DNA from: Leclercia sp. LSNIH1
GTDB lineage: Bacteria; Pseudomonadota; Gammaproteobacteria; Enterobacterales; Enterobacteriaceae
NCBI RefSeq assembly: GCF_002902985.1
Contig: NZ_CP026167.1
Coordinates: 2,108,001-2,172,000 of the forward strand
DNA: 64,000 nt
Direction of reading: 5' to 3'
In this document: positions 56,388 through 63,745 of the stretch, one piece after another
Layout: every line of letters starts with the position of its first letter
Numbering within the stretch: the first letter of the stretch is position 1
The notes under the pieces: model-generated
What the model was told of the DNA's origin: nothing
The model's input: only the letters and a program-made list of their open reading frames with translations
Databases searched by the model: none
Translations under genes and position numbers: made by a program

Positions 56388-56797
56388 TGAGTGAGACGGT
56401 GGTATTCAGCCAGCTCAGCCGCAAGTTCATTGACCAGAATGACAACACGCCTGCTGATGCCCAGCAGGTGATCTACTACGGCCTGGCCATCGGCCATCAT
56501 CTGGGGGTGATCGACTGCCTGGAGGCGGCGCTCACCTGCCCGTGGGAGGATTACCTGGCGTGGATCGCCACCCTCGAAGCGGGGAGCGAGGCGCGGCGCA
56601 AGATGGAGGGCGTGCCGCGCTACGGGGAGATTGTCATCGACAGTAACCATATTGTGATGCTGGCCAGCGCCTTTGACGCCGCGATAGCGCGCCAGACGGC
56701 GCAGCAGCAGGAGTGGAGCGAGGCACTGCTCGTGATGCTCCACGCCATTCACCAGGAGAACGCCATCTACCTGATGGTGAGGAGGCAACGTGACTGA
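56387..56797 (+). CDS. hycH: Formate hydrogenlyase maturation protein HycH
   Basis: Assembly protein of 136 residues needed for hydrogenase 3 maturation; it is not part of the final complex. Conserved stretches are QVIYYGLAIGHHLGVIDCL and YGEIVIDSNHI. The ATG at 56387 (TGATG junction with hycG) is preferred over the GTG three bases earlier. Confidence 0.94.
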   Translation: MSETVVFSQLSRKFIDQNDNTPADAQQVIYYGLAIGHHLGVIDCLEAALTCPWEDYLAWIATLEAGSEARRKMEGVPRYGEIVIDSNHIVMLASAFDAAIARQTAQQQEWSEALLVMLHAIHQENAIYLMVRRQRD

Positions 56798-57245
56798 TGT
56801 ATTACTCTGCGTCGGCAACAGCATGATGGGCGACGACGGCGCCGGTCCGCTGCTGGCTGAGATGTGCCGGGAAGCCCCTCGCGGCGACTGGGTGGTGTTT
56901 GATGGCGGCAGCGCCCCGGAAAACGACGTGGTTGCGATCCGCGAGCTGCGCCCGGCGCGCCTGCTGATTGTCGATGCGACGGATATGGGGTTAAACCCCG
57001 GTGAGATCCGCCGTATCGATCCGGACGACATCGCCGAGATGTTTATGATGACCACCCACAATATGCCGCTCAACTACCTGGTGGATCAGCTGAAGGGGGA
57101 TGTGGGGGAGGTGGTGTTTTTGGGGATTCAACCGGATATTGTGGGGTTTTATTATCCGATGACGGAGAAGGTGAAGGCGGCGGTTGAGAAGGTTTATGAA
57201 AGTCTGCTGGACCGGGATGGGGTGCTGGGGTTTGAGGAGTTGTAG
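56790..57245 (+). CDS. hycI: Hydrogenase 3 maturation endopeptidase HycI
   Basis: Nickel-checking protease of the M52 family, 151 residues, that removes the C-terminal extension of HycE. The motifs CVGNSMMGDDGAGPLL and TTHNMPLNYLVDQL hold the expected metal-coordinating aspartate and histidine. It overlaps hycH by 8 bases and ends the hyc operon, followed by REP repeats. Confidence 0.96.
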   Translation: MTDVLLCVGNSMMGDDGAGPLLAEMCREAPRGDWVVFDGGSAPENDVVAIRELRPARLLIVDATDMGLNPGEIRRIDPDDIAEMFMMTTHNMPLNYLVDQLKGDVGEVVFLGIQPDIVGFYYPMTEKVKAAVEKVYESLLDRDGVLGFEEL

Positions 57246-57276
57246 CGCGTAATCACGAAGGTACCTCTCTGGAAAT

Positions 57277-57451
57277 GCCCGGTGGCGGCTAGCGCCTTAC
57301 CGGGCCTACGTTTATTGATAGCGTGGGTTTTGTAGGCCGTGCAAGGCGTCAGCCGCCGCCCGGCAAGTGCGAGCACAATATTAAAACCGGGTTGCTGACT
57401 GCGTGTACCTCTATGAAATATCCAGTGGCGGCTTACGCCTTACCGGACCTG
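57277..57451. repeat. Cluster of three REP palindromes
   Basis: REP units at 57277-57309, 57332-57366 and 57421-57451, each with the CCGG...GCCTTACCGG-like core, in alternating orientation. The last one abuts a fragment of a small membrane-protein gene. Confidence 0.8.
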
Positions 57452-57492
57452 TGCCTGTGTTTTTTATTAGTTCTGATTTTCGTAAAGTGGTA
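57452..57492 (+). pseudogene. 3' fragment of a small membrane-protein gene
   Basis: This stretch resembles 63030-63071 (CCTGTGTTTTTT, then GTTCTGATTTTC and AAGTGGTAA) and encodes the same last residues, VLIFVKW-stop versus VLIFIKW-stop. The 5' part is replaced by a REP unit. It is therefore a truncated paralogue of the 58-residue gene before hcp. Confidence 0.6.
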
Positions 57493-57538
57493 AACCGAAA
57501 TTAATTTTAACGGATATATGAGCACAGGAGTTTAAGGC

Positions 57539-57946
57539 GTGAGATCGCATGAAAGAGTAGGGAAGATGTTTACGCTTGCCGTTGTGGTCAGCCTTGCGGC
57601 GGGTTGTGCGCCGTTACAGCCTTCTGGATGCCACAAAACCACCGCGATGGGGAGTTGCAGTTCTGGCCGCTGGGACGATCAGGATGCGTGGGGCGCGCAG
57701 GCGCGGGGGATTAGGGCGGCGATAGAAGATAAAATTGCTGAGCCACAACGCTGGAAGGGCAAAAAATGCCGGCTGCATATGGAATTTGCGCAGGATGGTA
57801 CGGCTTTAAAGGTATCAACCAGCAAGGGCAACAAAGAGTATTGTGAGGCGGTGAAACTGGCGGCCCAAAAAGCGAAGTTCCCGACGTTTAGTAATCCGGA
57901 GGTGTATAGGGATTTTCAAAAGGCTGGGTTTGATATGCAGGGGTAG
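57539..57946 (+). CDS. Lipoprotein with a TolA C-terminal-like domain
   Basis: Predicted lipoprotein of 135 residues. Signal peptide with lipobox LAAGC (cysteine 23); after a short linker, residues about 48-135 resemble TolA domain III (DAWGAQARGIRAAIEDKI, KGKKCRLHMEFAQDG, CEAVKLAAQKAKFP, VYRDFQKAGFDMQG), including the paired cysteines. The GTG at 57539 (CAGGAG upstream) keeps a basic N-region; ATG at 57566 is an alternative. TolA itself is an inner-membrane protein, so this is a free-standing copy of its receptor domain. Role unknown; it could bind Tol partners or act as a decoy for colicins or phages. Confidence 0.75.
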   Translation: MRSHERVGKMFTLAVVVSLAAGCAPLQPSGCHKTTAMGSCSSGRWDDQDAWGAQARGIRAAIEDKIAEPQRWKGKKCRLHMEFAQDGTALKVSTSKGNKEYCEAVKLAAQKAKFPTFSNPEVYRDFQKAGFDMQG

Positions 57947-57963
57947 GTGGCGGACTATTGTTG

Positions 57964-57995
57964 AAATGTCCGCTTTGTGCCAGAAGCGGACGTTG
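57964..57995. repeat. Interspersed 32-base palindrome, copy 3
   Basis: GTCCGCTT and AAGCGGAC pair around TGTGCCAG. It is related to the copies at 22539-22570 and 22994-23025. Confidence 0.6.
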
Positions 57996-58032
57996 TTAAG
58001 CTCATGCAGTATGGATTCACGAAGAACAGACG

Positions 58033-58745
58033 TTATATTTTGTCCTGATTGACACGGGATGAAAGCTCCTGATGGCTCTCTTTTCGCTCGCTGTAACGAT
58101 CCGCAAGATAACCGGTTTGTCCCTTAAGCAGCAGTGTGATTTTAAACAGCTCCTCGGCTACATCGACGATGCGGTCATACCATGACGAAGGTTTCATTCG
58201 GCCGTTTTCGTCGAACTCTTGCCATGCCTTGGCTACGGAGGACTGGTTGGGGATCGTAAACATCCGCATCCAGCGACCCAGAATGCGCATCTGATTCACG
58301 GCATTGAAGGACTGCGAACCGCCGCAAACCTGCATTACCGCAAGCGTTTTACCCTGTGAAGGACGCACTGCGCCTTCACTTAAGGGTATCCAGTCGACTT
58401 GTGCCTTCATAACTGCGCTCATTGCGCCATGCCGCTCCGGTGAACTCCACACCATCCCGTCACACCATCTGACAAGACCGCGCAGCTCGGTAACTTTAGG
58501 GTGCGTGTCCGGCGCATCATCCGGCAGGGGTAAACCGGAGGGGTTAAAGAGTTTCACATCCGCGCCCATCGCCGTCAGCAGGCGACCGGCTTCCTCCGCG
58601 GCAAAACGGCTGTAGGAGCGCTCCCTTACTGAGCCATACAGGATCAGAATCCGTGGCGGCTCCTGCAGGTGCAGGCGTTCGGCAATGTGTTGATCAAAGC
58701 ATTCAGTATTCAGTATTCAGTATTCAGGGCAGGAAATTGTTCCAT
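58033..58745 (-). pseudogene. arsH: arsH, frameshifted by a 7-bp tandem repeat
   Basis: NADPH-dependent FMN reductase/organoarsenical oxidase gene. The ATG at 58745 has a strong ribosome site (GGAGGAG) and reads [11 protein letters not shown], then TGA at 58710-58712. The downstream frame carries the rest of ArsH ([42 protein letters not shown]-like [30 protein letters not shown]). The break lies exactly at three perfect copies of GTATTCA (plus strand, 58706-58726) next to a diverged copy, GCATTCA. With two units fewer the frame would read [15 protein letters not shown] and be intact. Confidence 0.85.
58699..58726. repeat. 7-bp tandem repeat inside arsH
   Basis: GCATTCA followed by GTATTCA three times. 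The unit length is not a multiple of three, so each change of one unit shifts the arsH frame; one or four perfect copies would keep it open. Confidence 0.9.
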
Positions 58746-58784
58746 TTTTCTCCTCCGGAGAGAACAGGTGATTTCAAAATAAAT

Positions 58785-58804
58785 ACATATGATTTAACAT
58801 ATGT
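58785..58804. promoter_or_regulatory. ArsR operator candidate
   Basis: ACATATG, six bases, CATATGT: a perfect 7-bp inverted repeat 27 bases before arsR, between divergent arsH and arsR. Confidence 0.7.
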
Positions 58805-58830
58805 GTATTCTAATGGGAACGGAGTGAAAA

Positions 58831-59151
58831 ATGCTACAACCTGTTCAGCTTTTCAAAATCCTGTCGGATGAAACCCGGCTCGCCATCGTGATGCTTCTCC
58901 GGGAGTCCGGAGAACTGTGCGTCTGCGATATCTGTGCGGTCACCTCCGAATCGCAGCCCAAAATATCGCGACATATGGCTATTCTGCGCGAGGCCGGGCT
59001 GGTACTTGACCGTCGGGAAGGCAAATGGATCCACTATCGTCTGTCACCCCACATACCGGCATGGGCAGCAGAGACAATCACGACGACCTGGCAGTGTATG
59101 CGGGAGGATGTGCGTGAATGGCTGGATAAATCAGCCTGCACCACCTGCTGA
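58831..59151 (+). CDS. arsR: Arsenite-responsive repressor ArsR
   Basis: ArsR/SmtB repressor of 106 residues. The arsenite-binding motif ELCVCDIC (cysteines at the start of the recognition helix) and the winged-helix segment SQPKISRHMAILREAGLV are present; the C-terminus ends in ACTTC. It represses the arsRBC operon and probably divergent arsH. Confidence 0.95.
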   Translation: MLQPVQLFKILSDETRLAIVMLLRESGELCVCDICAVTSESQPKISRHMAILREAGLVLDRREGKWIHYRLSPHIPAWAAETITTTWQCMREDVREWLDKSACTTC

Positions 59152-59195
59152 GAAAGGAAAACACATTTACATAATCATATATAACGGAGTCTGAG

Positions 59196-60485
59196 ATGCT
59201 TTTGGCAGGGAGTATGTTTTTACTGACGCTGGTACTGGTGATCTGGCAACCCAGAGGCCTGAGTATTGGCTGGAGCGCGAGTATCGGGGCTGTGCTGGCG
59301 CTGGGAACCGGTGTCATCCATATCGCTGATATTCCCGTTGTCTGGAATATCGTCTGGAACGCGACAGCGGCATTTATTGCGGTCATCATCATCAGCCTGC
59401 TGCTCGATGAGTCCGGCTTCTTTGAATGGGCCGCACTGCACGTCTCCCGCTGGGGTAACGGACGTGGCCGCCTGCTTTTCACCTGGATAGTCTTGCTCGG
59501 TGCTGCTGTTGCTGCGTTGTTTGCCAATGACGGCGCCGCGCTGATCCTGACGCCGATTGTGATTGCGATGCTGCTCGCACTGGGGTTCAGCCAGGGCACG
59601 ACACTGGCCTTTGTCATGGCCGCAGGATTTATTGCAGATACGGCCAGCCTGCCACTCATTGTGTCTAACCTGGTTAATATCGTCTCGGCGGACTTCTTCG
59701 GTCTGGGCTTTACGCAGTACGCCTCCGTTATGATCCCCGTGGATGCGGCAGCGATTGCGGCCACGCTGGTCATGCTGCATCTCTTCTTCCGCAGGGATAT
59801 TCCGGCAACGTATGACGTTTCGCTGCTGAAGACGCCTGCCAGCGCGATCAAGGATCCGGCAACCTTCAGGGCGGGCTGGATTGTCCTGTTATTGCTGCTT
59901 GTCGGTTTCTTTGTTCTGGAGCCGCTGGGGATCCCGGTCAGTGCGATAGCTGCGGCTGGCGCAGCAGTGCTGTTTGTGGTGGCGAAAAGAGGCCATGCCA
60001 TCAACACCGGGAAAGTCCTGCGCGGTGCGCCATGGCAGATCGTTATTTTCTCGCTGGGCATGTATCTCGTGGTCTATGGCCTGCGCAATGCAGGGCTCAC
60101 GGAGTACCTGTCTGGCGTGCTGAATCTGCTGGCAGACAAGGGGTTATGGGCAGCGACGTTCGGCACCGGCTTCCTGACGGCATTTCTCTCATCAGTGATG
60201 AATAATATGCCGACGGTGCTGATTGGTGCGCTGTCGATTGACGGGAGTACGGCGACTGGCGTAGTGAAAGAGGCAATGATTTATGCCAATGTGATTGGCT
60301 GCGATTTAGGCCCGAAAATCACCCCGATTGGCAGTCTGGCAACCCTGCTGTGGCTGCATGTGCTTGCCCAGAAAAATATGACGATCACCTGGGGATATTA
60401 TTTCCGTACCGGCATTGTCATGACTGTGCCGGTGCTGTTTGTCACTCTGGCCGCGCTGGCGTGGCGGCTCTCTGTCACTTTGTAA
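59196..60485 (+). CDS. arsB: Arsenite efflux permease ArsB
   Basis: Inner-membrane arsenite/antimonite exporter of 429 residues with about 12 membrane segments. Characteristic stretches are [40 protein letters not shown] and [19 protein letters not shown]. It follows arsR by 44 bases. No arsA or arsD is present, as in the simple arsRBC type. Confidence 0.96.
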   Translation: MLLAGSMFLLTLVLVIWQPRGLSIGWSASIGAVLALGTGVIHIADIPVVWNIVWNATAAFIAVIIISLLLDESGFFEWAALHVSRWGNGRGRLLFTWIVLLGAAVAALFANDGAALILTPIVIAMLLALGFSQGTTLAFVMAAGFIADTASLPLIVSNLVNIVSADFFGLGFTQYASVMIPVDAAAIAATLVMLHLFFRRDIPATYDVSLLKTPASAIKDPATFRAGWIVLLLLLVGFFVLEPLGIPVSAIAAAGAAVLFVVAKRGHAINTGKVLRGAPWQIVIFSLGMYLVVYGLRNAGLTEYLSGVLNLLADKGLWAATFGTGFLTAFLSSVMNNMPTVLIGALSIDGSTATGVVKEAMIYANVIGCDLGPKITPIGSLATLLWLHVLAQKNMTITWGYYFRTGIVMTVPVLFVTLAALAWRLSVTL

Positions 60486-60497
60486 TGAGATACTGAT

Positions 60498-60923
60498 ATG
60501 AGCAACATTACCATCTATCACAATCCAGCCTGTGGCACTTCACGTAATACGCTGGAGATGATCCGTAACAGCGGTAACGAACCGACGATAATTTATTATC
60601 TCGATACTCCCCCGACTCGTGATGAACTTAGCAAACTGATTTCAGATATGGGCATTACAGTACGTACATTGCTGCGTAAAAACGTCGAACCTTATGAGCA
60701 GTTGGGTCTTGATGAAGACAAATTTTCTGATGAGCAGTTGATTGATTTCATGCTTCAACATCCGATCCTGATTAATCGGCCGATTGTCGTTACGCCGCTT
60801 GGCACTCGTCTTTGCCGCCCTTCAGAAATAGTGCTGGATATTCTACCGGAAGGCCAGAAAGGAGCGTTTATCAAAGAGGATGGCGAGACGGTCATTGACA
60901 AAACGGGGAAGCGGGTTAATTAA
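60498..60923 (+). CDS. arsC: Arsenate reductase ArsC (glutaredoxin-dependent)
   Basis: Cytoplasmic arsenate reductase of 141 residues. The catalytic HNPACGTSRNTLEMIRNSG contains cysteine 12, and the anion-binding arginines lie in RALLRKN-like VRTLLRKNVEPYEQLGL and INRPIVVTPLGTRLCRPSE. It reduces arsenate to the arsenite exported by ArsB. Confidence 0.96.
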   Translation: MSNITIYHNPACGTSRNTLEMIRNSGNEPTIIYYLDTPPTRDELSKLISDMGITVRTLLRKNVEPYEQLGLDEDKFSDEQLIDFMLQHPILINRPIVVTPLGTRLCRPSEIVLDILPEGQKGAFIKEDGETVIDKTGKRVN

Positions 60924-60943
60924 TCTACCCACTTCAAAATATC

Positions 60944-60980
60944 GGACGCCTGTTTACGCTATGCGGGCGTCCGCTTTTCG
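60944..60980 (+). terminator. Terminator of arsRBC
   Basis: CGGACGCC and GGCGTCCG pair around a 14-base loop, followed by CTTTTCGCTCTT. Confidence 0.65.
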
Positions 60981-61150
60981 CTCTTAGCAGACATTCATTG
61001 TTTCTCATATGCAACCGCCTATGTTGCTAGCTTATAAAATCGACCATCACAAACCCCAACACCAACCTCACCCTCAAACACATTCAGGGGCCTGTCACAG
61101 CCCCTTATAAAACCTGAAATCAGATCTCATTCACCGACTATCACTTGAAC

Positions 61151-61606
61151 TCAATGCACCGTTATATACGGCTCCTTCACAAACTCATTAAGCAGCCAGA
61201 CCAGATCGTGCAGCAGCCCCGCCAGTTCTTTCTCGACACTTGCGGGCAACGTTCCACCCAGAATTGCCTGCACCAAAGCCAGCGCATAATCCACCTGGGG
61301 CGCGGTTTCCTGCCAGCAGTCCGGCATACAGGAGGTAAGTGTTTCCCCCTGGATCAGCTGCGCTATTAGGTGCGGTGGGAGTGCAGCATCACAGCGTTCA
61401 CGCAGCTGTTGCAGGGCGCGCAGCAGACCTTCATAGAGCGCAGTGCGGGATGCACTGTCATCCGTTTCGATCAATACGCTCACCAGCGCGGCGCAGCGAT
61501 CGGCGACCTCAAAGAGATCCGCAGCAGCAGAAAGCGGCATAGTCAGGGAAGGGGGAATAACCTGTTCGTCAGATTGCGGATAAGTCAGGGTTGGGATAGT
61601 AGTCAT
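61151..61606 (-). CDS. Unknown 151-residue helical protein
   Basis: Acidic protein, not recognised with certainty. After a proline-rich N-terminus (MTTIPTLTYPQSDEQVIPPS) it is almost wholly helical with leucine-rich segments (LYEGLLRALQQLRERCDAAL, LAGLLHDLVWLLNEFV) and a CMPDCW motif. AGAGGAT lies about 8 bases before the ATG. Size and setting recall small genes of P4-type satellite prophages, but this is from memory and unverified. Confidence 0.6.
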   Translation of the reverse strand: MTTIPTLTYPQSDEQVIPPSLTMPLSAAADLFEVADRCAALVSVLIETDDSASRTALYEGLLRALQQLRERCDAALPPHLIAQLIQGETLTSCMPDCWQETAPQVDYALALVQAILGGTLPASVEKELAGLLHDLVWLLNEFVKEPYITVH

Positions 61607-61928
61607 AACGACATCCTCTACATGCTATTTAAATTAGCCACCCTATGAGTTCCTACGCTCGAGGGAGGCAGCGCTGACGGAGGTAGGAATACCGCGCACA
61701 TAGAAAACGGCCAGCCTTTCGGCTGCTCCGCCAGCGCCACCGTGATTGTAACGGGATAAACGCTGCCACGACATAGTGAATGTCGATACATGCTAACGGG
61801 TTCCTACGCCCGGTTGCGGATGTGCCGCAACGCAACCACTTTACGAGCCCGATAACAGGAATAAAAGCGTTAACCATGAATTACATAAGGTTACTTCAGA
61901 GGTTGCGAGGCGCCTTCCAGAAAACCAT

Positions 61929-61957
61929 GCCGGGGGCGCTACGCTTGCCCGGTCTAC
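61929..61957. repeat. REP palindrome
   Basis: GCCGGGGGCGCTACGCTTGCCCGG-like palindrome followed by TCTAC, inserted just before the effector-like fragment. Confidence 0.7.
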
Positions 61958-62110
61958 GATACGAATGCAGTTGCTTCTCATGAAAATGGTATTTCCCGCC
62001 CCTTCAACACCTACAGCGAAAACATCAAAACTGACGTCGTTACTTATGTCGATGACAGCTCCTATAAATGCCATAACTATTACCCAGAACGTTTAAAAGT
62101 TCTCATATGA
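61958..62110 (+). pseudogene. C-terminal fragment of an unknown protein
   Basis: An open frame without a start codon encodes about 50 residues (DTNAVASHENGISRPFNTY, then DVVTYVDDSSYKCHNYYPE and a terminal VLI) and ends in TGA at 62108-62110. Codon choice and composition look protein-like. Its 5' side is replaced by a REP unit. Position before an unknown membrane protein and hcp suggests the tail of a type VI effector, an inference only. Confidence 0.45.
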
Positions 62111-62205
62111 ACTTATTAGATGCAAAATATAGTTTGCTTATTTACTCATTAAATTTTACCTCTTATACTCGCTGGTTTGACTTAAGCTAAATTGCCAGGG
62201 CGGCT

Positions 62206-62895
62206 ATGAATTATAACAATGACGTTATTAGCTATTTACAAGCAAACAATATTCTTGCGTTAAAGCTCGATCGTGCACTAACAGGCGTTAGAGAAGTGGT
62301 TTCAAGGCAGATAGAAACTATAGGCGCCGGTGCTAAACGAGCCCTTTATTACACATCCTGTTTTACTGATGATTATCAGGATGTATGTAGAAACCAAAAG
62401 AGTGAAGATATTCGTTTTAAAAATGGCGTTGTTCACCTCTTTCAGAATAATAATATTGCTTATGAAATGCTTCGTATTTATTTTGAGCAGATATTTCAGT
62501 ACAAAACGTCAGAACAGTTAGAGAACATCAAGAATAAGTTAATGGCGGCAAATGTTTATATAGCTGCAAGTTCTTTTACCAACGCAGGGTTCGCGTTAGC
62601 GGTCGCTTACTGCGTCGCTATTGGAATGAACCTGAGGCTTGAAATGAGAGCTTTGGTCGGCCGCAAGGCCGGAGGGGTTGTTGCCGTTGCGGGTATATAT
62701 GGAGTTATTCAGAGAGCGGCTGACAGTGCGCAACGTCTGAAATATGTCTCTCCAGCCTATTACGCAGCGTTGTACTCACGGGAGCTTGAAATGATGTATT
62801 TCCTGGTAGAACCATTATTTGAACGAGCCGGAGCATTCTCTCATTCAACATCGGATAGCGACATAGCCGAGCTCATCACTAAGATGATTAGATAA
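62206..62895 (+). CDS. Unknown 229-residue protein with a central membrane region
   Basis: Not recognised. Residues about 1-115 are helical and charged; two hydrophobic stretches follow (about 118-146, SFTNAGFALAVAYCVAIGMN, and 155-168, AGGVVAVAGIYGVI), then a charged C-terminus. There is no signal peptide. The stop overlaps the next start (TAATG), and hcp follows, so it is probably part of a type VI effector or immunity unit. The AT-rich sequence contrasts with the hyc operon. Confidence 0.65.
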   Translation: MNYNNDVISYLQANNILALKLDRALTGVREVVSRQIETIGAGAKRALYYTSCFTDDYQDVCRNQKSEDIRFKNGVVHLFQNNNIAYEMLRIYFEQIFQYKTSEQLENIKNKLMAANVYIAASSFTNAGFALAVAYCVAIGMNLRLEMRALVGRKAGGVVAVAGIYGVIQRAADSAQRLKYVSPAYYAALYSRELEMMYFLVEPLFERAGAFSHSTSDSDIAELITKMIR

Positions 62896-63071
62896 TGATG
62901 AATATTATATACAGGATATTCAGGCGGATGTTTAGGTCTTTACTTGCCGACTATGGCCCGTCCATTTTAACAATATTGTTCGCATTGGTGCTGATACATT
63001 TTTTTCCAAACGGTCCTTTATGGCCTATACCTGTGTTTTTTTTAGTTGTTCTGATTTTCATTAAGTGGTAA
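62895..63071 (+). CDS. Unknown 58-residue two-span membrane protein
   Basis: A basic N-terminus (IIYRIFRRMFRS) is followed by two hydrophobic segments, residues about 22-37 and 41-56, ending in VLIFIKW. The start overlaps the preceding stop by one base (TAATG); ATG at 62898 is also possible. A truncated paralogue of its 3' end lies at 57452-57492 before the TolA-like lipoprotein, so this small gene recurs next to different partners. Function unknown. Confidence 0.65.
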   Translation: MMNIIYRIFRRMFRSLLADYGPSILTILFALVLIHFFPNGPLWPIPVFFLVVLIFIKW

Positions 63072-63108
63072 AGCTCAATTTAAATTTTTGAAATAATAAG
63101 GACGTTAT

Positions 63109-63588
63109 ATGTCTACACCCGCCCATTTATGGCTTGAAGATGAAAATGGCTCTCCAGTTGTAGGTGGCTGTATTATGCCGCTACGGTTAGGCTCAATTGA
63201 GCTTAAGTCGTTCTCCCACGGTGTCACCATTCCGGTGGATCCGAATCTGGGAAAGCTTACCGGGACGCGTGTCCATCGCCCCGTCACTATAGTAAAAGAG
63301 TTCGACCGGACCACGCCTCTTCTTTATCGGGCAGTATGTGAAGGAAGAACGATGAAGAAAGCCACAATTAAGATGTACAGAATCGTTGATTCAGGTATTG
63401 AGGCTGAATATTTTAATATCATTCTGGAGAATGTGAAATTTACAACTGTTGCACCCTATCTGGCTCCGAATGGAATGAGTAGTACTCATCTTGAAACGCT
63501 GGAGTTACGTTACGAGGCGATCACTTGGAAATATACAGATGGGAATATTATCTACCGTGACTCATGGAATGATCGATGCTGTGCATGA
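63109..63588 (+). CDS. hcp: Hcp-family type VI secretion tube/effector protein
   Basis: Hcp of 159 residues, the ring-forming subunit of the type VI secretion tube. The conserved pattern is clear: IELKSFSHGVTIPVDPNLGKLTGTRVHRPV in residues 29-58, EYFNIILENVKFTTVAP, and LRYEAITWKYTDGNIIYRDSWND. AAGGA lies about 7 bases before the ATG. No sheath, baseplate or ClpV gene is in the window, so this is an orphan Hcp that would need a system elsewhere in the genome. Confidence 0.92.
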   Translation: MSTPAHLWLEDENGSPVVGGCIMPLRLGSIELKSFSHGVTIPVDPNLGKLTGTRVHRPVTIVKEFDRTTPLLYRAVCEGRTMKKATIKMYRIVDSGIEAEYFNIILENVKFTTVAPYLAPNGMSSTHLETLELRYEAITWKYTDGNIIYRDSWNDRCCA

Positions 63589-63621
63589 GCGAGTTCATCA
63601 TTCTAAGTAAAAGTGCAATTC

Positions 63622-63647
63622 TGTCATCGTCACTTCTGACGATGACA
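63622..63647. promoter_or_regulatory. FhlA upstream activator site of hydN
   Basis: TGTCATCGTCA, four bases, TGACGATGACA: a perfect 11-bp inverted repeat about 50-70 bases upstream of the hydN sigma-54 promoter, with the same TGTC/GACA ends as the other FhlA sites here. Confidence 0.7.
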
Positions 63648-63692
63648 TCAACATCCCACACTAAACCCCTTTAAATTCAACATCATAATTTC

Positions 63693-63707
63693 TGGCGCGA
63701 TTTATGC
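63693..63707 (+). promoter_or_regulatory. Sigma-54 promoter of hydN
   Basis: TGGCGC, five bases, ATGC: -24/-12 elements 39 bases before the hydN start. Confidence 0.75.
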
Positions 63708-63745
63708 ATACCCCATCCCGCTTATTACCTAGCCGGAGTTAAAGG

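Larger units (their letters stand above)
61607..62205. other. Mosaic gene-poor stretch with phage-like and effector-like debris
   Basis: Contains a minus-strand frame at 61653-61877 that recalls leader ORFs of P4-type satellites (GRRNPLACIDIHY, KAGRFLCARYSYL), a REP unit at 61929-61957, and the fragment at 61958-62110. No intact gene is convincing. Confidence 0.4.

Noticed and set aside
57277..57451. CRISPR array in the repeat cluster after hycI
   Set aside because: Units are palindromic REP elements with uneven spacing and orientation, without constant repeats and unique spacers; no cas genes.
60700..63600. Intact prophage or integrative element around the Hcp genes
   Set aside because: No integrase, att repeat or tRNA gene is visible; only small ORFs that recall P4-type satellites.
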